Shown here: positions 53,096 to 64,000 of the stretch, one piece after another
Layout of the letters: each line of letters starts with the position of its first letter
How positions within the stretch are numbered: position 1 is the stretch's first letter
NCBI GenBank assembly: GCA_958299035.1
Contig: CATQJL010000112.1
Span: 65,751,117 to 65,815,116, forward strand
Source of the DNA: Cylicocyclus nassatus
Taxonomy: Eukaryota > Nematoda > Chromadorea > Rhabditida > Strongylidae
DNA: 64,000 nt
Direction of reading: 5' to 3'
Notes under the pieces: model-generated
The model's input: the letters and a program-made list of their open reading frames with translations, nothing else
Told to the model about the DNA's origin: nothing
The model's database searches: none
Translations under genes and position numbers: made by a program

Positions 53096-55079
53096 ACACC
53101 CACTGGTGTAACGAAGAATGAACCTTTCCAATCAAACAACGGTTTGTGGAACAGTTTAAATTGCAGTCGCAGTTGGCCCATATCATCGGCGACTCTTAAA
53201 AACGATAGATGATTGGTTTGCGACGTTTCACACAGGCGAATGATGGTCGGTAGAAAAATGTGAAAACCGTACCGAAATGAGTCAGACATTGTCGTCAGCC
53301 AGTTGACAAATTCACCGCTAGCATAAGTACTTACACCTTGGCCAAACTGGTGCCGACCGTCCTCACAGAAATTCAATATCCCACATATCTGCAAAACGAA
53401 AACAATGCATATCGAGCAAAAAAAGGCCGACTGGGCCACGAGCAGCCTGTTCTAGTTGATCGCAAGTGCACCCGAGGGAATAAAAGAACCTAAACTGTAA
53501 AAGCTTGTTAACTGAAGACAACTGGGAACAGAAAGGAATGCTTGTGACTTTGCAAACGAAAGATAACTAGGTTCACTCAGAGAAGAGAAAATTGCATACC
53601 TTTGTTCACCTTCTTTTTGAGCATCAAACGAAGATGACTCAATTGAGCGGCCACCTTTTTGGGCGTAGTGAGCGTCAAACTAAACAATTCATATTTAACC
53701 CAACTTCAATGTACTTCAAATATTGCTCTATCGAAAATATTCTTACACTGTAACACATACAACATGACAAGATACCCATTTGATGATTTTGATATCCGAT
53801 GAAGAAATCATACTCATACCTCTGAAGATCTTAGATATGCGTCCACATGCGCGATTAATGCTAACCATCTCCATGAGCGCATTCACATTTCAAGCCTTGA
53901 CAAACTATCTGGAATTAAGAGACATACGATATTTGTAGGATTTTGTAAGATAATTATCATCAAACTGACGTAAGCTTAGTAATTTGAATAAACATAATTT
54001 GCAAACTTACAGTAAGTATCGCCATAGTCCACAATGAGATCGAGCTTACAAACATCAATTGAACGAACTTTCTCAGTCTAAAAATGCAAAACATTTGTTT
54101 CGTTCAAGACTAGACGGATATAGACCCCAGCATTCCAGGCACGTAATGTACCGTCACGATATATAGCGTAATAAATATCTTCCAACGCTTCTTGCCCATT
54201 TCGCACTCCTCCGAAACCGGATACATCGCAAACACCTCCTGATGAAGCCTCGCCCAAAAGCCGCTTCATCAACCCATACTCACGGAACACAATTTTTTCT
54301 GCTTTATCGTCTGGGAAAGAAACGCGGTGAATTAAACGGTGTTGGAAAGCAAGCTCAGTCCTTTCTTGACATTACTCACATTTATTGGCATGTAAGGTGA
54401 CAACAACCAGTTGTCCTTCAGCCATGCAATAGGCGATCTAAATGATAGACTGCAAAATTCACTGCGTACTTTAGATGAGGATAAACACACCTTGGTAAAC
54501 TGCGGCTCGTGTACAGGGGCTTTCAATCTGAGTGTCACGGTCGACGTGGTTCACCCCCTCGAGAGCCGCGTCGCATGGGTCTCTCACGTGGCACAAGGCC
54601 GATCCGCTAAGGCCTTCGCGTTACCGGGTGCGGTCGTGTACTACGTGAGAGACCCATGCAACGCGGCTCTCGAGGGGGTGAACCACGTCGACCGTGACAC
54701 TCAGATTGAAAGTCCCTGTATAACAGATGCGCGAAACGCCGCAAGCATTGCCGCAAGCATACGCATGAGCTCCGTGCCCAACCAATCAATAACTCGTGAT
54801 AAAGTGTAAATTGAACATACCAAAGAATAAAACGATCAGGGAACTGACTGTTCGCGGGAAACGTACAAACGCCTGAAGATGGCTCAACATTTGCATTGAT
54901 AGAATGCAAAGCGGCATCTGAAGGCAATCAAAAAATCAAAACTCCCGAGACTTCGAGAAAAGAAGTAGAGCTGTGACTTACTAGTATTCACTACGAATGT
55001 CCGCACTTTTGGCTTTTGGTTTTGGCGCAAAACTCTCGATGAAAACAACCTCTGTATCGTAAATGGGATCCATACCTGT
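53096..55079 (-). pseudogene. Broken multi-exon gene resembling the Nup160 beta-propeller
   Basis: Minus-strand exon blocks with good splice sites: about 55,079-54,984, 54,913-54,819, 54,453-54,382, 54,291-54,100, 54,076-54,008, 53,930-53,820 and 53,400-53,096. The first three join in phase: FTIQRLFSSRVLRQNQKPKV, then LHSINANVEPSSG, then LSFRSPIAWLKDNWLLSPY. The next has GLMKRLLGEAS and IYYAIYRDGTLRAWN, which I compare with VMQRLLTGW and IFALCQDHKLRMW in the propeller of human NUP160, a Y-complex nuclear pore scaffold. Later joins are out of phase, and the 53.9-kb block needs a frameshift. The last exon ends WKGSFFVTPVGVK and stop. So it is a decayed copy, or my exon limits are wrong. The family link is tentative. 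Confidence 0.35.
54512..54720. mobile_element. 205-bp Tc/mariner-like MITE in an intron
   Basis: Element 54,514-54,718 with inverted ends CAGGG(G/A)CTTTCAATCTGAGTG and TA on both sides. Arms of about 85 bp surround a short centre. It sits in an intron of the Nup160-like gene on the minus strand. Confidence 0.75.
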
Positions 55080-55514
55080 AAACACAGATATTTTGAGTTG
55101 GTTTGGTTACGTCTAAACATAGTGTATACTAAACTGAAGTCAAAATCAACAACAACAACAGAAAGAGCAGAAGTGCTAAAGCTGAAGGTAAAAAAGCTGA
55201 TTACGAAAATTTTGAAAGCAATGCTGCACAATGCAATGCATGCTTCGCTTCACAGTTCATTACCTCTGCCCTGAAAACAATATGGTATGTAAAAAACAGT
55301 CATATTGATAATTCGCGGAAAACCGCATGATAATCCCACACAGACGCGCGAGGTGCGAAACACGCAAACGGCAAAGTGATTCATCGGTGGAGATAGCAAT
55401 AAACCGATTATTTAGACGATACTTTCATTACAACAACACTAGATAGTCTAGATTAGCGCGCATTTAAGAACGTCTCAAAATCTCACAGCGTGGCTACGCG
55501 CCAAATCGATACGC

Positions 55515-55910
55515 AGCCTGCTCCGGGGCCCTCCCATTTCTGCTCCGGATACCTCCCATTTTCTGCTCCGGATACCTCCCATTTTCTGCTCCGGATACCT
55601 CCCATTTTCTGCTCCGGAGGCCTCCCATTTCTGCTCCGGACCCCTCCGATTTTCTCCGGCGCGGCTCTTCCAAATCTGGCGGACTCGCGCCGGGCAAATT
55701 TTTCCGGCGCGAGTCCGCCAAATTTGGCAGAGTCGCGCCGGAGAAATGGCGGACCTTTGCAGCAGGGCCGGAGAAGCCTCCCACTTGCCTGCCAGATGTC
55801 ACCGCGACGGACCGCCCATTTGCCCCTCTCTCATTGGTCAACTGAGTCCGGCGCGACTCTGGCAGATTCGGACTGTCCGGCGGAGGGGTCCGGTCGATTG
55901 TCTGAGTAGA
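55515..55910. mobile_element. Family G element with tandem CTCCGGATACCTCCCATTTT units
   Basis: Five or so 22-bp units at 55,520-55,640, then GGCGCGAGTCCGCCAAAT-type repeats, ending GGTCGATTGTCTGAGTAG. ORFs on both strands are repeat translations. Confidence 0.65.
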
Positions 55911-57362
55911 ACTTTTCTAGAGGCTTACCTTTTGTATCATTCCATGATCATAATGACATTATTGATGCAAGCGTTAGTTGTTGTTTGAAGCTGGGGTGAA
56001 GCTACTATAGTTCCATCTGCTTGAGTATGGAAATAATCTCAAATACTTCATGCTATTTACTAGTGATTGTTTTCCAGGGACTGCATCATACTAATATGCA
56101 CTTGAAACACTTCGGTTTTAACAATTTTTTGGTTCTACTCTTCTCGCTTTATTATTTGTCTTGCGCTTCCATCTTTGCGGAGTTTCGTAAATGAGTCCAT
56201 CTTGGAATCTTTCCAAAAGAACCGATATGCGCCTGAAATTGCCATAGGTCATCGTCTTGATACTTCAAAATGTCTTGAACCAAACACGTTTTTGGTTTGA
56301 TTTTAATTTTCTGTCATGCATTCCACTCGTTTTATCGTTTTTAAAGGATTCGCTCAATATATGGGCACTTACAAATCCCGATATTGTATAATGCGCGTGT
56401 CTTTTTCTGCTCCTGTTTTTCTGTCATTCCGGTCAACTAGATAGTTCTTCTGTAAAGCATTCTAATAATCAATTTGATTCATCATTTTCATTGTCATAAT
56501 TTGACAATGAAAGAGCTTCAGACTTAAAGACTATTTTCTTTAATCAACCGATGTACATTTCTGATCTGATAGCGAGCCATCCATTGATAAGAAAAATATC
56601 TCCTGTTATTAGTGTGACTAGAGACTCCCAAATGTATGGGTTGGGGGCAAGTTTTGCAACTCTTCTATGATCGTAGAGGTCGTAGACACCAAAAATCGAA
56701 CAAAACACTTTCTAATACGCTTTTGCATTTTTGTCAGGCGTTAGAATGGAATACTTTATTGAATTAAACTAAAACTTTGACGAAAAGTTAGTTGGGCGGT
56801 TTTCCGACATGCTAATGACGAAAGAATTAATCTTTGCGATGTTTATATAGGGTTACGTAACTAACTGAATGGTATTTCGCAACCCCGCAGTAAGGCGTTG
56901 ACTTTAGGAGGGGACATAATGTATGTGTTTGGCAGGTGGAATTTATCCCTACCCCTCCTTCTTCGCCAACAAACTCTTGGCAGAATTTGAGTTTCTTTTT
57001 TGTTTCATTAGCTATTGACAGATGCGCCTCAACAGCTTTGCGGCGTCGACTCGTTTCATATCGCAATGGCATTTGATTCGTCTTCGATTGTCATTCTCAC
57101 CAGTGATCCCAGTATTAACACCGTCAATGTTGATGATTCTGTGTTTACTTATATAGTCGCGCAATTGAGCGCAATAATTGAGAAAATATGAAAGAAAACT
57201 TCTCCTTTTTCTTTTTCGTTTCTGAGTTCGGTGCAACAGTTTGGTGCAATTGTTGCCACCTTATACCAGCAATTAAAATCAATGAAGTTTTCGTTTCAAA
57301 ATTCTTAATTTCGCTTAGCGCCAAGCCCATTATGGGGTTAAGGTAGATAATCAAATGATAGC
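55911..57362. other. No gene recognised
   Basis: AT-rich sequence. Minus-strand ORFs near 56,827-57,456 have short runs of Lys and no domain. One contains MKRVDAAKLLRR, similar by chance to a Nup160 segment, but the rest does not align. Confidence 0.4.
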
Positions 57363-58106
57363 TTGAGGCCGCATGCATCAACATCCCCGCCAGGGAGGAC
57401 ATCGCAGCTTCAGAAGGAAGCTTCGTATCCTGAGGCTTCAGATATCTGGGTTTCACGCTGTCTAGTACTTACTCGCAAGTATTCCCACCAACCTTCACAA
57501 TAAACATTTTGTGGGAGCAACGAGCTGTACAAGCCGTATTTTCCAATTTGGTTTGATTTCTTGATGACCCTTAGCTGCCAAACGTCTCATCTTTAAAGTC
57601 ATTTTTCTTGTTTCAAAGTCAGTAAAAACATTCCAAAGTGGTGCTGTTTATGTAACCCAACAGTGCTAATCACTGTTGAGAACAAGTGATGTTTCGAAGT
57701 CATGAAATTTGCGATGAATCACGAGTCGAAAGTTGCGATTTATCGAAAAAATCGATTCTCAAAAACTCATTTGTTCTTATCAGAAACATGATTAGCACTG
57801 TTGGATTAGATAATCAGTACAAATTTGGAAAGTTTTCGTTGACTTTGGTGGAAGAAAAATGATTTTGAGGAAGAGGAGTTCCGGGATCATCAGGGGATCA
57901 TACAAAAAGCTTGCAAATGCGGCTTGTACAGCTTTTTGCTCTTGTTCAATAAATTCATTGTGAAGGTTCGTGGAAATACTTACGGATAGGTAGACACCGT
58001 GAAATTCACATATCTGGGGATTTAGGATATGAAGCTTATTTCTGAAGATGCGACCTGTCCCCCCCCCCTCCCCTTCCGGCGGGGATGTTAATGCATGCGG
58101 TCCTTG
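57363..58106. mobile_element. PIF/Harbinger-like palindromic MITE, copy 2
   Basis: Element 57,366-58,103, ends (A/G)GGCCGCATGCAT, flanked by TTG on both sides. About 75-80 per cent similar by eye to copy 1 at 49,545-50,257. It has a C-run near 58,060. Confidence 0.7.
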
Positions 58107-58631
58107 GTCTTGGCATTTGTCCTAAAAGTGGACATACGTATTTGTACAGCATGTAAAATCACCAGTTTCCCCGATTTTGAGTTTCTAATCTAATAGCTGC
58201 TGGCATATGATGCTGCTCAACAGCGTTGCAAACTCAACTTGTCTGACTTTGCAGGAATTTAGATCTCGGTTTTCTTCGACTTCCATTGTTGAGAAGTACC
58301 AAACTTCAGCAGTTGTAAAAGGAAAAAAATGCTAAAATCTTTATTCTATTGTTCTTTCACAATTTATACATCATATGTGCAGTGTTGAAATTTGGATGCT
58401 ATACGATCCCATACGCCAAAAATTCAAAGATATGGACATGATTGCAGAACTTAGCTGCCCATCCTATACTTGCTTATATGGAAAGACTATTGTGACCAAA
58501 GTGGTTATTCTTGTAAGAGAAAACTTCTTAAAGGGCATAAGACTTTGTCGCAGCTCCATCAAAAATACTACTAGCTAACTCGATATTCGGAAAATTCAAA
58601 AAATAATTTTTATCAATATTTGAGAAAGTGG
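58107..58631. other. No gene recognised
   Basis: A 67-codon ORF at 58,375-58,578 (MCSVEIWMLYDPIRQKFKDM...) has no motif and no supporting splice sites. Confidence 0.35.
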
Positions 58632-58898
58632 TTACTCGATCAGATCTATTAGGTTTTTCGAAAGTTTCAATTTTGCCTTCTTACCGCAATAAGTCACACA
58701 TTCCTCAATTTTGATCAGAGTGGAGGGTACCGTTCGATAGAGTAAAGCAAGCTCTATAAGATGACGTGTGAGTGCTTGCACCAGCTTCAGCACATTCCGA
58801 GTTAGAAGCCGAAAGCTGAAAACTTTCGGACGCCCGAGTATTAAAAATTATGTCCTTGTTCAAATAAAACTTACCAAATTCTAAACACACTTACGCAT
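58632..58898 (-). pseudogene. Left member of a head-to-head gene pair, nonsense codon in exon 1
   Basis: Exon 1 is 58,898-58,875, ATG CGT AAG TGT GTT TAG AAT TTG, the same 8-codon length as its partner but with TAG in place of GAG. The intron is 58,874-58,816 (GTAAGT, TTTTCAG). Exon 2, 58,815-58,632, reads NVLKLVQALTRHLIELALLY and later YCGKKAKLKL, clearly related to the partner at 59,327-59,703. Similarity continues into the upstream DNA, so it arose by an inverted duplication. Function unknown. Confidence 0.5.
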
Positions 58899-59570
58899 AT
58901 ACACTCCGAATAAGACATTCATTTACGCCGTCCCTGTGTTTGTTTTTGTGCTAGAAACCAAGAAAACTAAGAATTTTAGCTTTTAAAAAAGCGATGCTGC
59001 GCTGCTCTCACATAAGTAAATGTATACTACAAGCCTTCAGAAGTATGTTCGTAAATCTTCAACTCCTGGATGGGCTAGTTTTCAAGAAATACCGAATTTA
59101 GCTTTTTTTGCTAGGGTATTTCATGCTAAATTCAATAATTCTCGGAAACCAACGCTTTTAAAAAGGTGAAATTTCACCAATATATCCGAGCCTGCAGTAT
59201 ACACTTGCTTAAATGAGAACAACGCAGCATCGCTTTTTCAAAAGCTTGGAAATTTCAGTTTTCTCGGCTTCTAGCACAGAAACAAAGACAGGGACGGCGT
59301 ATATAAAGGTCTTATGTGGATTATTCATGCGTGAGCGAGTTGAGGATCTGGTATGTTCTATTTAAACAAAGATATTAAAGATTTTCAGTTTCTCGGGTAT
59401 CCAAAAGTTCCCAGATTTTGGGCCCCAACTCGTGACGTGCTGAAGCTGATGCGAGCACTCACACGTTACCTTATAGAGCTTACTTCGCTCTATCGAACAG
59501 TACCCTGTATTCCAATCAGATTCAAAAAGTACGTGATTTATTGCGGTAAAAAGTCAAAATTGAAAAAGCT
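58640..59570. repeat. Diverged inverted duplication containing the gene pair
   Basis: Arms meet near 59,100. Matching landmarks include GCAGCATCGCTTTTTCAAAA against its mirrored partner near 58,990, and AGGGACGGCGTA against TACGCCGTCCCT. Divergence is much greater than in the transposon palindromes, so the event is old. Confidence 0.75.
59299..59310 (+). promoter_or_regulatory. Possible TATA box of the right-hand pair member
   Basis: TATATAAAGG about 18-28 bp before the ATG at 59,327. The left member has GTAAATGAATG at the matching place, so the box may have been lost there. Confidence 0.35.
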
Positions 59571-59703
59571 CATGAGACAGCATAATACCACCCGTATAGG
59601 TAACATACACGAATACCTTGCGATCAGCGGACAATTATCAGGGCTAAATAACTGCATGATTGTGCGCGACAATAAAATTGCAGCATTTGCGTTTTTAAGT
59701 TGA
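59327..59703 (+). CDS. Small basic protein of unknown family, right member of a head-to-head pair
   Basis: Exon 1 is 59,327-59,350 (MRERVEDL) and exon 2 is 59,389-59,703, with a 38-bp intron (GTATGT donor, TTTTCAG acceptor) joined in phase 0. This gives 112 residues. The product is basic, with segments DVLKLMRALTRYLIELTSLY and YVIYCGKKSKLKKLMRQ, and no signal peptide or membrane span. The diverged inverted copy at 58,632-58,898 keeps the same amino-acid pattern and intron position despite nucleotide change, which argues that it is or was a real gene. The 428 bp between the two starts is itself a diverged inverted repeat. I do not recognise the family. Confidence 0.5.
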
Positions 59704-62010
59704 TTAAATAAACTTCTGAAGCTGTTCTACTTTCACCAAAAATATCTATTGCTCGATGAAACGTAGATCCTACCACATAAGCAGTAGTGAAGCAAAATAC
59801 ACAATAGATATATAGCCAAGTAACAATAGTGCATTTTGGAGGCCCTACGAAAGTATAGGGCATTCGAAGAATCGTGACAATGGCGCGACCACGCGATGAC
59901 GAGCGCACTCCCGTGAGCGCAAAAACCGCAGTCAAACCCGTTACGGTTTTCTAAACGACCTATACACACCTTCAGAGAGGAGAGAACATATAAAGGGACG
60001 TTTTGTAGTGCCGATCCTTTTCTTTATGAGCTCAACTGTGTTCGCTCAATGCGCTGTTATAAGTTAGCTTGGTCGTCAGAGTGACAGAACTTCTTAAAAA
60101 GGATAAGCAATGAAAAAATACAACACAGATTATCAGTATAAAACGTGCTATTTCAGCTTTTCTGCCTAGGGGCGCGAGAGCGGTTATATTAACACCGAAG
60201 TACATGAGGCTCAAGGTTTGACAGTGAAAATATGCGCGCCGCACTTGCGTCCGCTCCGTTTGTGTTGCTTTTGCGCCTTCGTCCTACAATAGCATTTAAC
60301 TAGTTAAGGATTACTGAGCAAATGCATCAATGCTCCTCAGTGGATGGTTCCTCACATTTGATGCAGTTGTGAAAATTCGGGCAGATAATAGCTATAGTTC
60401 TTGCACGTGACTACAAATTGACTTTAGACAGGAAACGGAACATTGCGGCAACATTTGAAAATCGCAGATGTTGACAAAATGGCAGGATTCCATTTGGGCA
60501 ATACTGTTGGTGAGTGTGCAAAAATAAACAGATGCTGCTGTTAATGTTTGCAACAGGCAACTCTCTATATCCCAAAACAACGGCTGTTCATATGAGCTTA
60601 TGGGAAGGGGGGGGGGGATCTGGAAAATTTCAAGATGTACCGTAGGCGAAAGAGGCCAGATACAAATTCAAAGCCAAATAAGAATTAGTAAGTAAGAAAA
60701 TTACTCTTTGAAAACGTTGAGTAAGCAGATTATGACTATAGCGATTCTGCAATAAGTACAGCACCTGGAAGGTGAAGCTTAGACAATGAAGCAAATTCAT
60801 AGCGCGCTGTTACCACACCGAGACGCTTGCGTCTTGAGGTGCGTGCAGGTCCTGATTGCCTTCGGTGCTACGGTCTCCTCAAAGATTTGCACGTGACTTG
60901 TGGTGCTCCAGGTAAAAGAGTCATTTCGTTTTAGGAAAATCATAGCACCGTCTTTTGTGCAACTGTGGCTATGGTAAATATTGATTTGTCCTAAAATCTG
61001 ATACAATTTAGAATGTTTGAAATATTGAAAAAGACCTGTAGCTATTTAGGGTGGTTATACAAACCATCTTGCTTCTGAGGCATCGTTCTCACCGCGCCGG
61101 TGTGAACGTTCACGCTTGCTTTGAGATGCTCGCCAAGCATATCTCTTTCCTGATTTGGCAGATTCCGGCAGATTTCGACTGGTTCAGACCGATTTGGACG
61201 AGTTTAGACAGATTCAGATACCGGATACGGCGCGGTCTCAACGATGCCTGAGAGGCTGAAGACTATAACAGGGTTTGGTCGGAAAAAGCTCAAGACGTTT
61301 TTTATTTTTGCACTTGAACATTATCAGTATTTCAGCTCCCATTAGCCTGTTTTTGCTACGATTCCCGAGATCGCACTCCATGGAGTAAAAACAAAACCCA
61401 TCCGGTTAATTCTCAAAAGGAAATCCAAGAGTTATTTGATACTTCTTACCTTGGAAATGAAGTGTGAGTTCGTCTACCTTACAACTTTCTATAGATAAAG
61501 CAGAAAGTTTGTGAGTGTTCAGTAATCATATGTTACTTATAGACTCCCTTGCCCGTAAGCCGATCGGGCTGAAACTTTCACATATATAGTTTCGGACCGG
61601 GAAAGACACAGGCTACGAGGCTATTCGCTGGATTCTTGTACGATTTAACGATTCCTTACACCCAAAAATGAAAATGAAACCTTGTTGACCGCCATCAAAC
61701 CTATTGTATGTTTTGGTGTAAAAGCAGCGGTAAAGCCCATTTTCATTTCGCTATGAAAAAAATGTGGTCACAAGGACTTTTTGAAGTAAGCTCATGCGGG
61801 GGGAGGGGAATATTAGTGCAGTACAGAGACAGCAGAAAGCAAAAACGGATGGGCATAACAAGACTTGAAAGGGGAGCCTGAAGCTAAGGGAAGAGATGGA
61901 AAGCGGAAGAACAAATTGTGGGTTATTCCATTCTCTTGAACGATGACCTGGGTTGGACGCAAAAGCCGGTTAGTTCTAAATGATACAAAGACTTTTAATT
62001 AGCAAGAAGG
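59704..62010. other. No gene recognised
   Basis: Mostly unique-looking sequence. The minus ORF at 59,624-59,935 has a hydrophobic stretch (WLYIYCVFCFTTAYVVGS) and the ORF at 60,032-60,244 another, but no splice chain or family was found. A G-run lies near 60,607, and a small degenerate repeat GATTC(A/C)G near 61,160-61,220. Confidence 0.4.
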
Positions 62011-62187
62011 ATGACTGAAGTACCTCTTAAATTAGGTGAGCTTGATCACAGAAACAGGGCACCATTGCCTACGCTACTGGCGCATGATCAGACTCTCACC
62101 TCCCTCTTGCCGTCAACTGCTCAAAACAAAAGTATCTTTACTGTATACAGCTGTAAAAAAACACGTATGTACTATCCGTCTAAGTAG
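62011..62187 (+). CDS. Possible 58-residue ORF, unknown
   Basis: ATG 62,011 to TAG 62,185-62,187: MTEVPLKLGELDHRNRAPLP... ending YYPSK. Protein-like composition, but short and unsupported by any relative, so it may be chance. Confidence 0.2.
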   Translation: MTEVPLKLGELDHRNRAPLPTLLAHDQTLTSLLPSTAQNKSIFTVYSCKKTRMYYPSK

Positions 62188-62346
62188 GACAGACGAGAGG
62201 AAGACTGAGCTTCGAAAGCTTTTAAAATGATTGAAAAGTGCGAAAAAGATAGAGAGCCCAGAGTTTGCAAAGTTTCAGCTAAATCGGTTGAGCTGCGCGT
62301 TTTTATAACGCACATAGCTCCAAACTGACAGTTTTGAGTTTTACTA

Positions 62347-63185
62347 ATCTTATATATAAAGCTGAATGTCTGTTTGTCTGTATGTATGTATGTCTGTCTG
62401 TGTGTACGTATGTTCCGAATAGAAAATTCCATTTCTGAACCGATCCGGACCAAACTTGGCACACATACACTTCGGGCCCCGGCGGGTGTCATAGGCTACT
62501 TTTCGTCATCGATCGATATCGATTTTATCGATTTTTACCGATTTTTTGCAAAGTTTGAGCTAGGGGGCTGGAAGTTGGCACAGGGGGGTAATCGAGCATG
62601 CTGATCATCCCCAAGGGGGGTGATCAGCATGCTCGATTACACCCCTATGCCAAATTCCAGCCCCCTAGCTCAAATTTTCAAAAAATCGATAAAATCGATA
62701 AAAGTAATGGACGATCTTGAAAACTAATATTGTATTCGTAATCTGCATGCTCGATTACCCCCTGTGCAAACTCCCAGCCCCGCAGGTCAAACTTTACAAA
62801 AATAATCGATAAAATCGATAAAAGTAATGGACGATCCTGAAAACTAATATTGTGTTCGTAATCAGCATGCTCGATTACCCCCCCCTGTGCAGAATCCCAG
62901 CCTCGCATGTCAAAATTTACAAAAAAATCGATAAAATCAATAAAAGTAATCGATATCTGAAAACTAATATTGTATTCGGAATCCCCATGCTCACTTCCCC
63001 CCCCCTGTGCCAACTCATAGCCCTGTAGGTGAACTCTGCGAAAAAATCGATAAAAATCGGTAAAATCGACATCGATCGATAACGAAAAGTGGACTGTGAC
63101 ACCCGCCGGGGCCCGAAGTGTATGTGTGCCAAGTTTGGTCCGGATACGGCGGAGCCGGGTAAGCCAGCTGGTATTATATATAGAT
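62347..63185. mobile_element. Family H element, full copy, opposite orientation to 42.4 kb
   Basis: Starts CTTATATATAAAGCTGAATG with a GTCTGTATGTATG microsatellite, is palindromic around about 62,610 (GGGGTGATCAGCATGCTCGA and mirror), has 119-bp tandem units, and ends CGGCGGAGCCGGGTAAGCCA then GCTGGTATTATATATAGAT. Its last bases serve as the target of the hAT element that follows. Confidence 0.8.
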
Positions 63186-63561
63186 CAGTGGAGTACCGAG
63201 GGGGAGGAGAGGCGGGAGCCCCTTCCCCCCCCCCCCGAGAATGGGTCGCAAAATTTTTAAAAGTTACTTAAGTGTGTTATAAAAATGTGCGGAGGACTTG
63301 TTTTTACTTGTAAATAATTAGAATAATTTTTAAAATTTGAAAATTCAAATTAGCCTTAGCCTTGTAAGCCGCCACGCCCACGCCCCTTTTTTTTCTGGAA
63401 TTTTGGGGTCAGGGGCCCGGAAAAATTTTGGGAAACATCCCAAAAATTTTTCGGAGTGCGTGGCTGACGTTGCGTCAGCACCTTCAGCACCTTCATTAGA
63501 AAAAAATTTTTGTCGCCCCCCCCCCCCAAGCCGAAATCCTGGATACGCCATTGATATAGAT
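63178..63561. mobile_element. 368-bp hAT-like MITE with perfect 8-bp target duplication
   Basis: Element 63,186-63,553. Ends are CAGTGGAGTACCGAG and, in reverse complement, CAATGGCGTATCCAG, flanked by ATATAGAT on both sides (63,178-63,185 and 63,554-63,561). The interior has C-runs and a CCAAAAATTTTT/AAAAATTTTTGG hairpin. No coding capacity. It inserted at the terminus of the family H element. Confidence 0.85.
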
Positions 63562-64000
63562 ATAGGCCCGTAGTAAACCCCACTTCACTTCAGATGATCT
63601 CAACTGAGGGGCTGAGTTGAGGTATTCAAGATAAACTGACTAGCGATCACTCTCACGTGCTTAAAAATGCGACCTGATGCGAAGGGTTAGCGTCAGGGCA
63701 TATGCCGCGATGAATTCACCTGAAATCCGTAAGAGCAGCCTCGATTTTGAGATAAATTGATGAGATGAATTGACCGAAATAGTATGCAACGGATGAGACG
63801 CAGAGAAAAATCCCGTAAGTTGCTCGTGAGTAACTTACGGGACATCGTACTTGACGTATTGTTGCAGTACAAGAACGCGCAAAACTGCACAATACGGTGC
63901 CCAAAAAGGAAAGGATCAATGAACAGCTGATTTCGGCAAAAAAACAGAAGAATAGGTTTTTTCCTTTTTGCAGAGTTTGCTTAGGTTTTTTCTACAGAGG
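63562..64000. other. No gene recognised; one perfect short hairpin
   Basis: Holds CCCGTAAGTTGCTCGTGAGTAACTTACGGG-type hairpin (arms CCCGTAAGTT at 63,813 and AACTTACGGG to about 63,842). Nothing else supported. Confidence 0.4.

Noticed and set aside
57012..57236. C-terminus of Nup160 (MKRVDAAKLLRR)
   Set aside because: The short match is isolated, upstream residues do not align, and it lies on the wrong side of the propeller-like exons for one gene.

Overview
The window looks like a repeat-rich piece of a nematode nuclear genome. The few real exons are split by very short introns (38-61 bp) with GTRAG donors and TTTTCAG-type acceptors. A possible trans-splice acceptor sits just before one start codon. 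Recognisable genes belong to families common in nematodes: a C-type lectin end, a secreted 8-cysteine CSab-type peptide and a ZP-domain-like fragment. The species cannot be named from the sequence. There is no sign of a prokaryotic or viral genome, and no rRNA, tRNA or CRISPR was recognised.

Layout. 1-6.6 kb: the end of a C-type lectin gene, an intact two-exon CSab-type peptide gene (+), and a tail-to-tail paralogue (-) broken by one frameshift. 6.6-9.5 kb and 21.3-24.2 kb: two near-identical 2,896-bp hAT-like elements in inverted orientation. Each carries a captured multi-exon fragment of a WDR11-like gene. Their 8-bp target-site duplications match only crosswise, so the 11.8 kb between them appears to have been inverted. 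That segment holds fold-back elements, a 2.9-kb TIR element with a 2-kb palindrome inside, and two small possible genes. 24.3-32.6 kb: a Helitron on the minus strand. It has an accessory ORF with 23-residue STPR-like repeats and a RepHel ORF, lies between two related minisatellites in opposite orientation, carries a 594-bp internal tandem duplication, and has a symmetric two-TATA promoter at its head. 32.6-52.9 kb: almost entirely non-autonomous elements and palindromes, with a ZP-like fragment near 41 kb. 53.1-55.1 kb (-): a broken multi-exon gene resembling the beta-propeller of the nucleoporin Nup160. 58.6-59.7 kb: a head-to-head pair of related small genes of unknown family, one intact and one with a nonsense codon. 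62.3-63.6 kb: a microsatellite-bearing palindromic element with a small hAT element inserted at its end.

How it fits together. The left end looks like an innate-defence effector neighbourhood. One inverted hAT copy landed 46 bp upstream of the second peptide gene's start codon, and the later inversion would have moved whatever lay further upstream about 15 kb away, in keeping with decay of that gene. Most other sequence is the work of hAT, PIF/Harbinger-like, TTAA-target, Tc/mariner-like and Helitron-type elements. Most long ORFs in the window are stop-free translations of tandem repeats.
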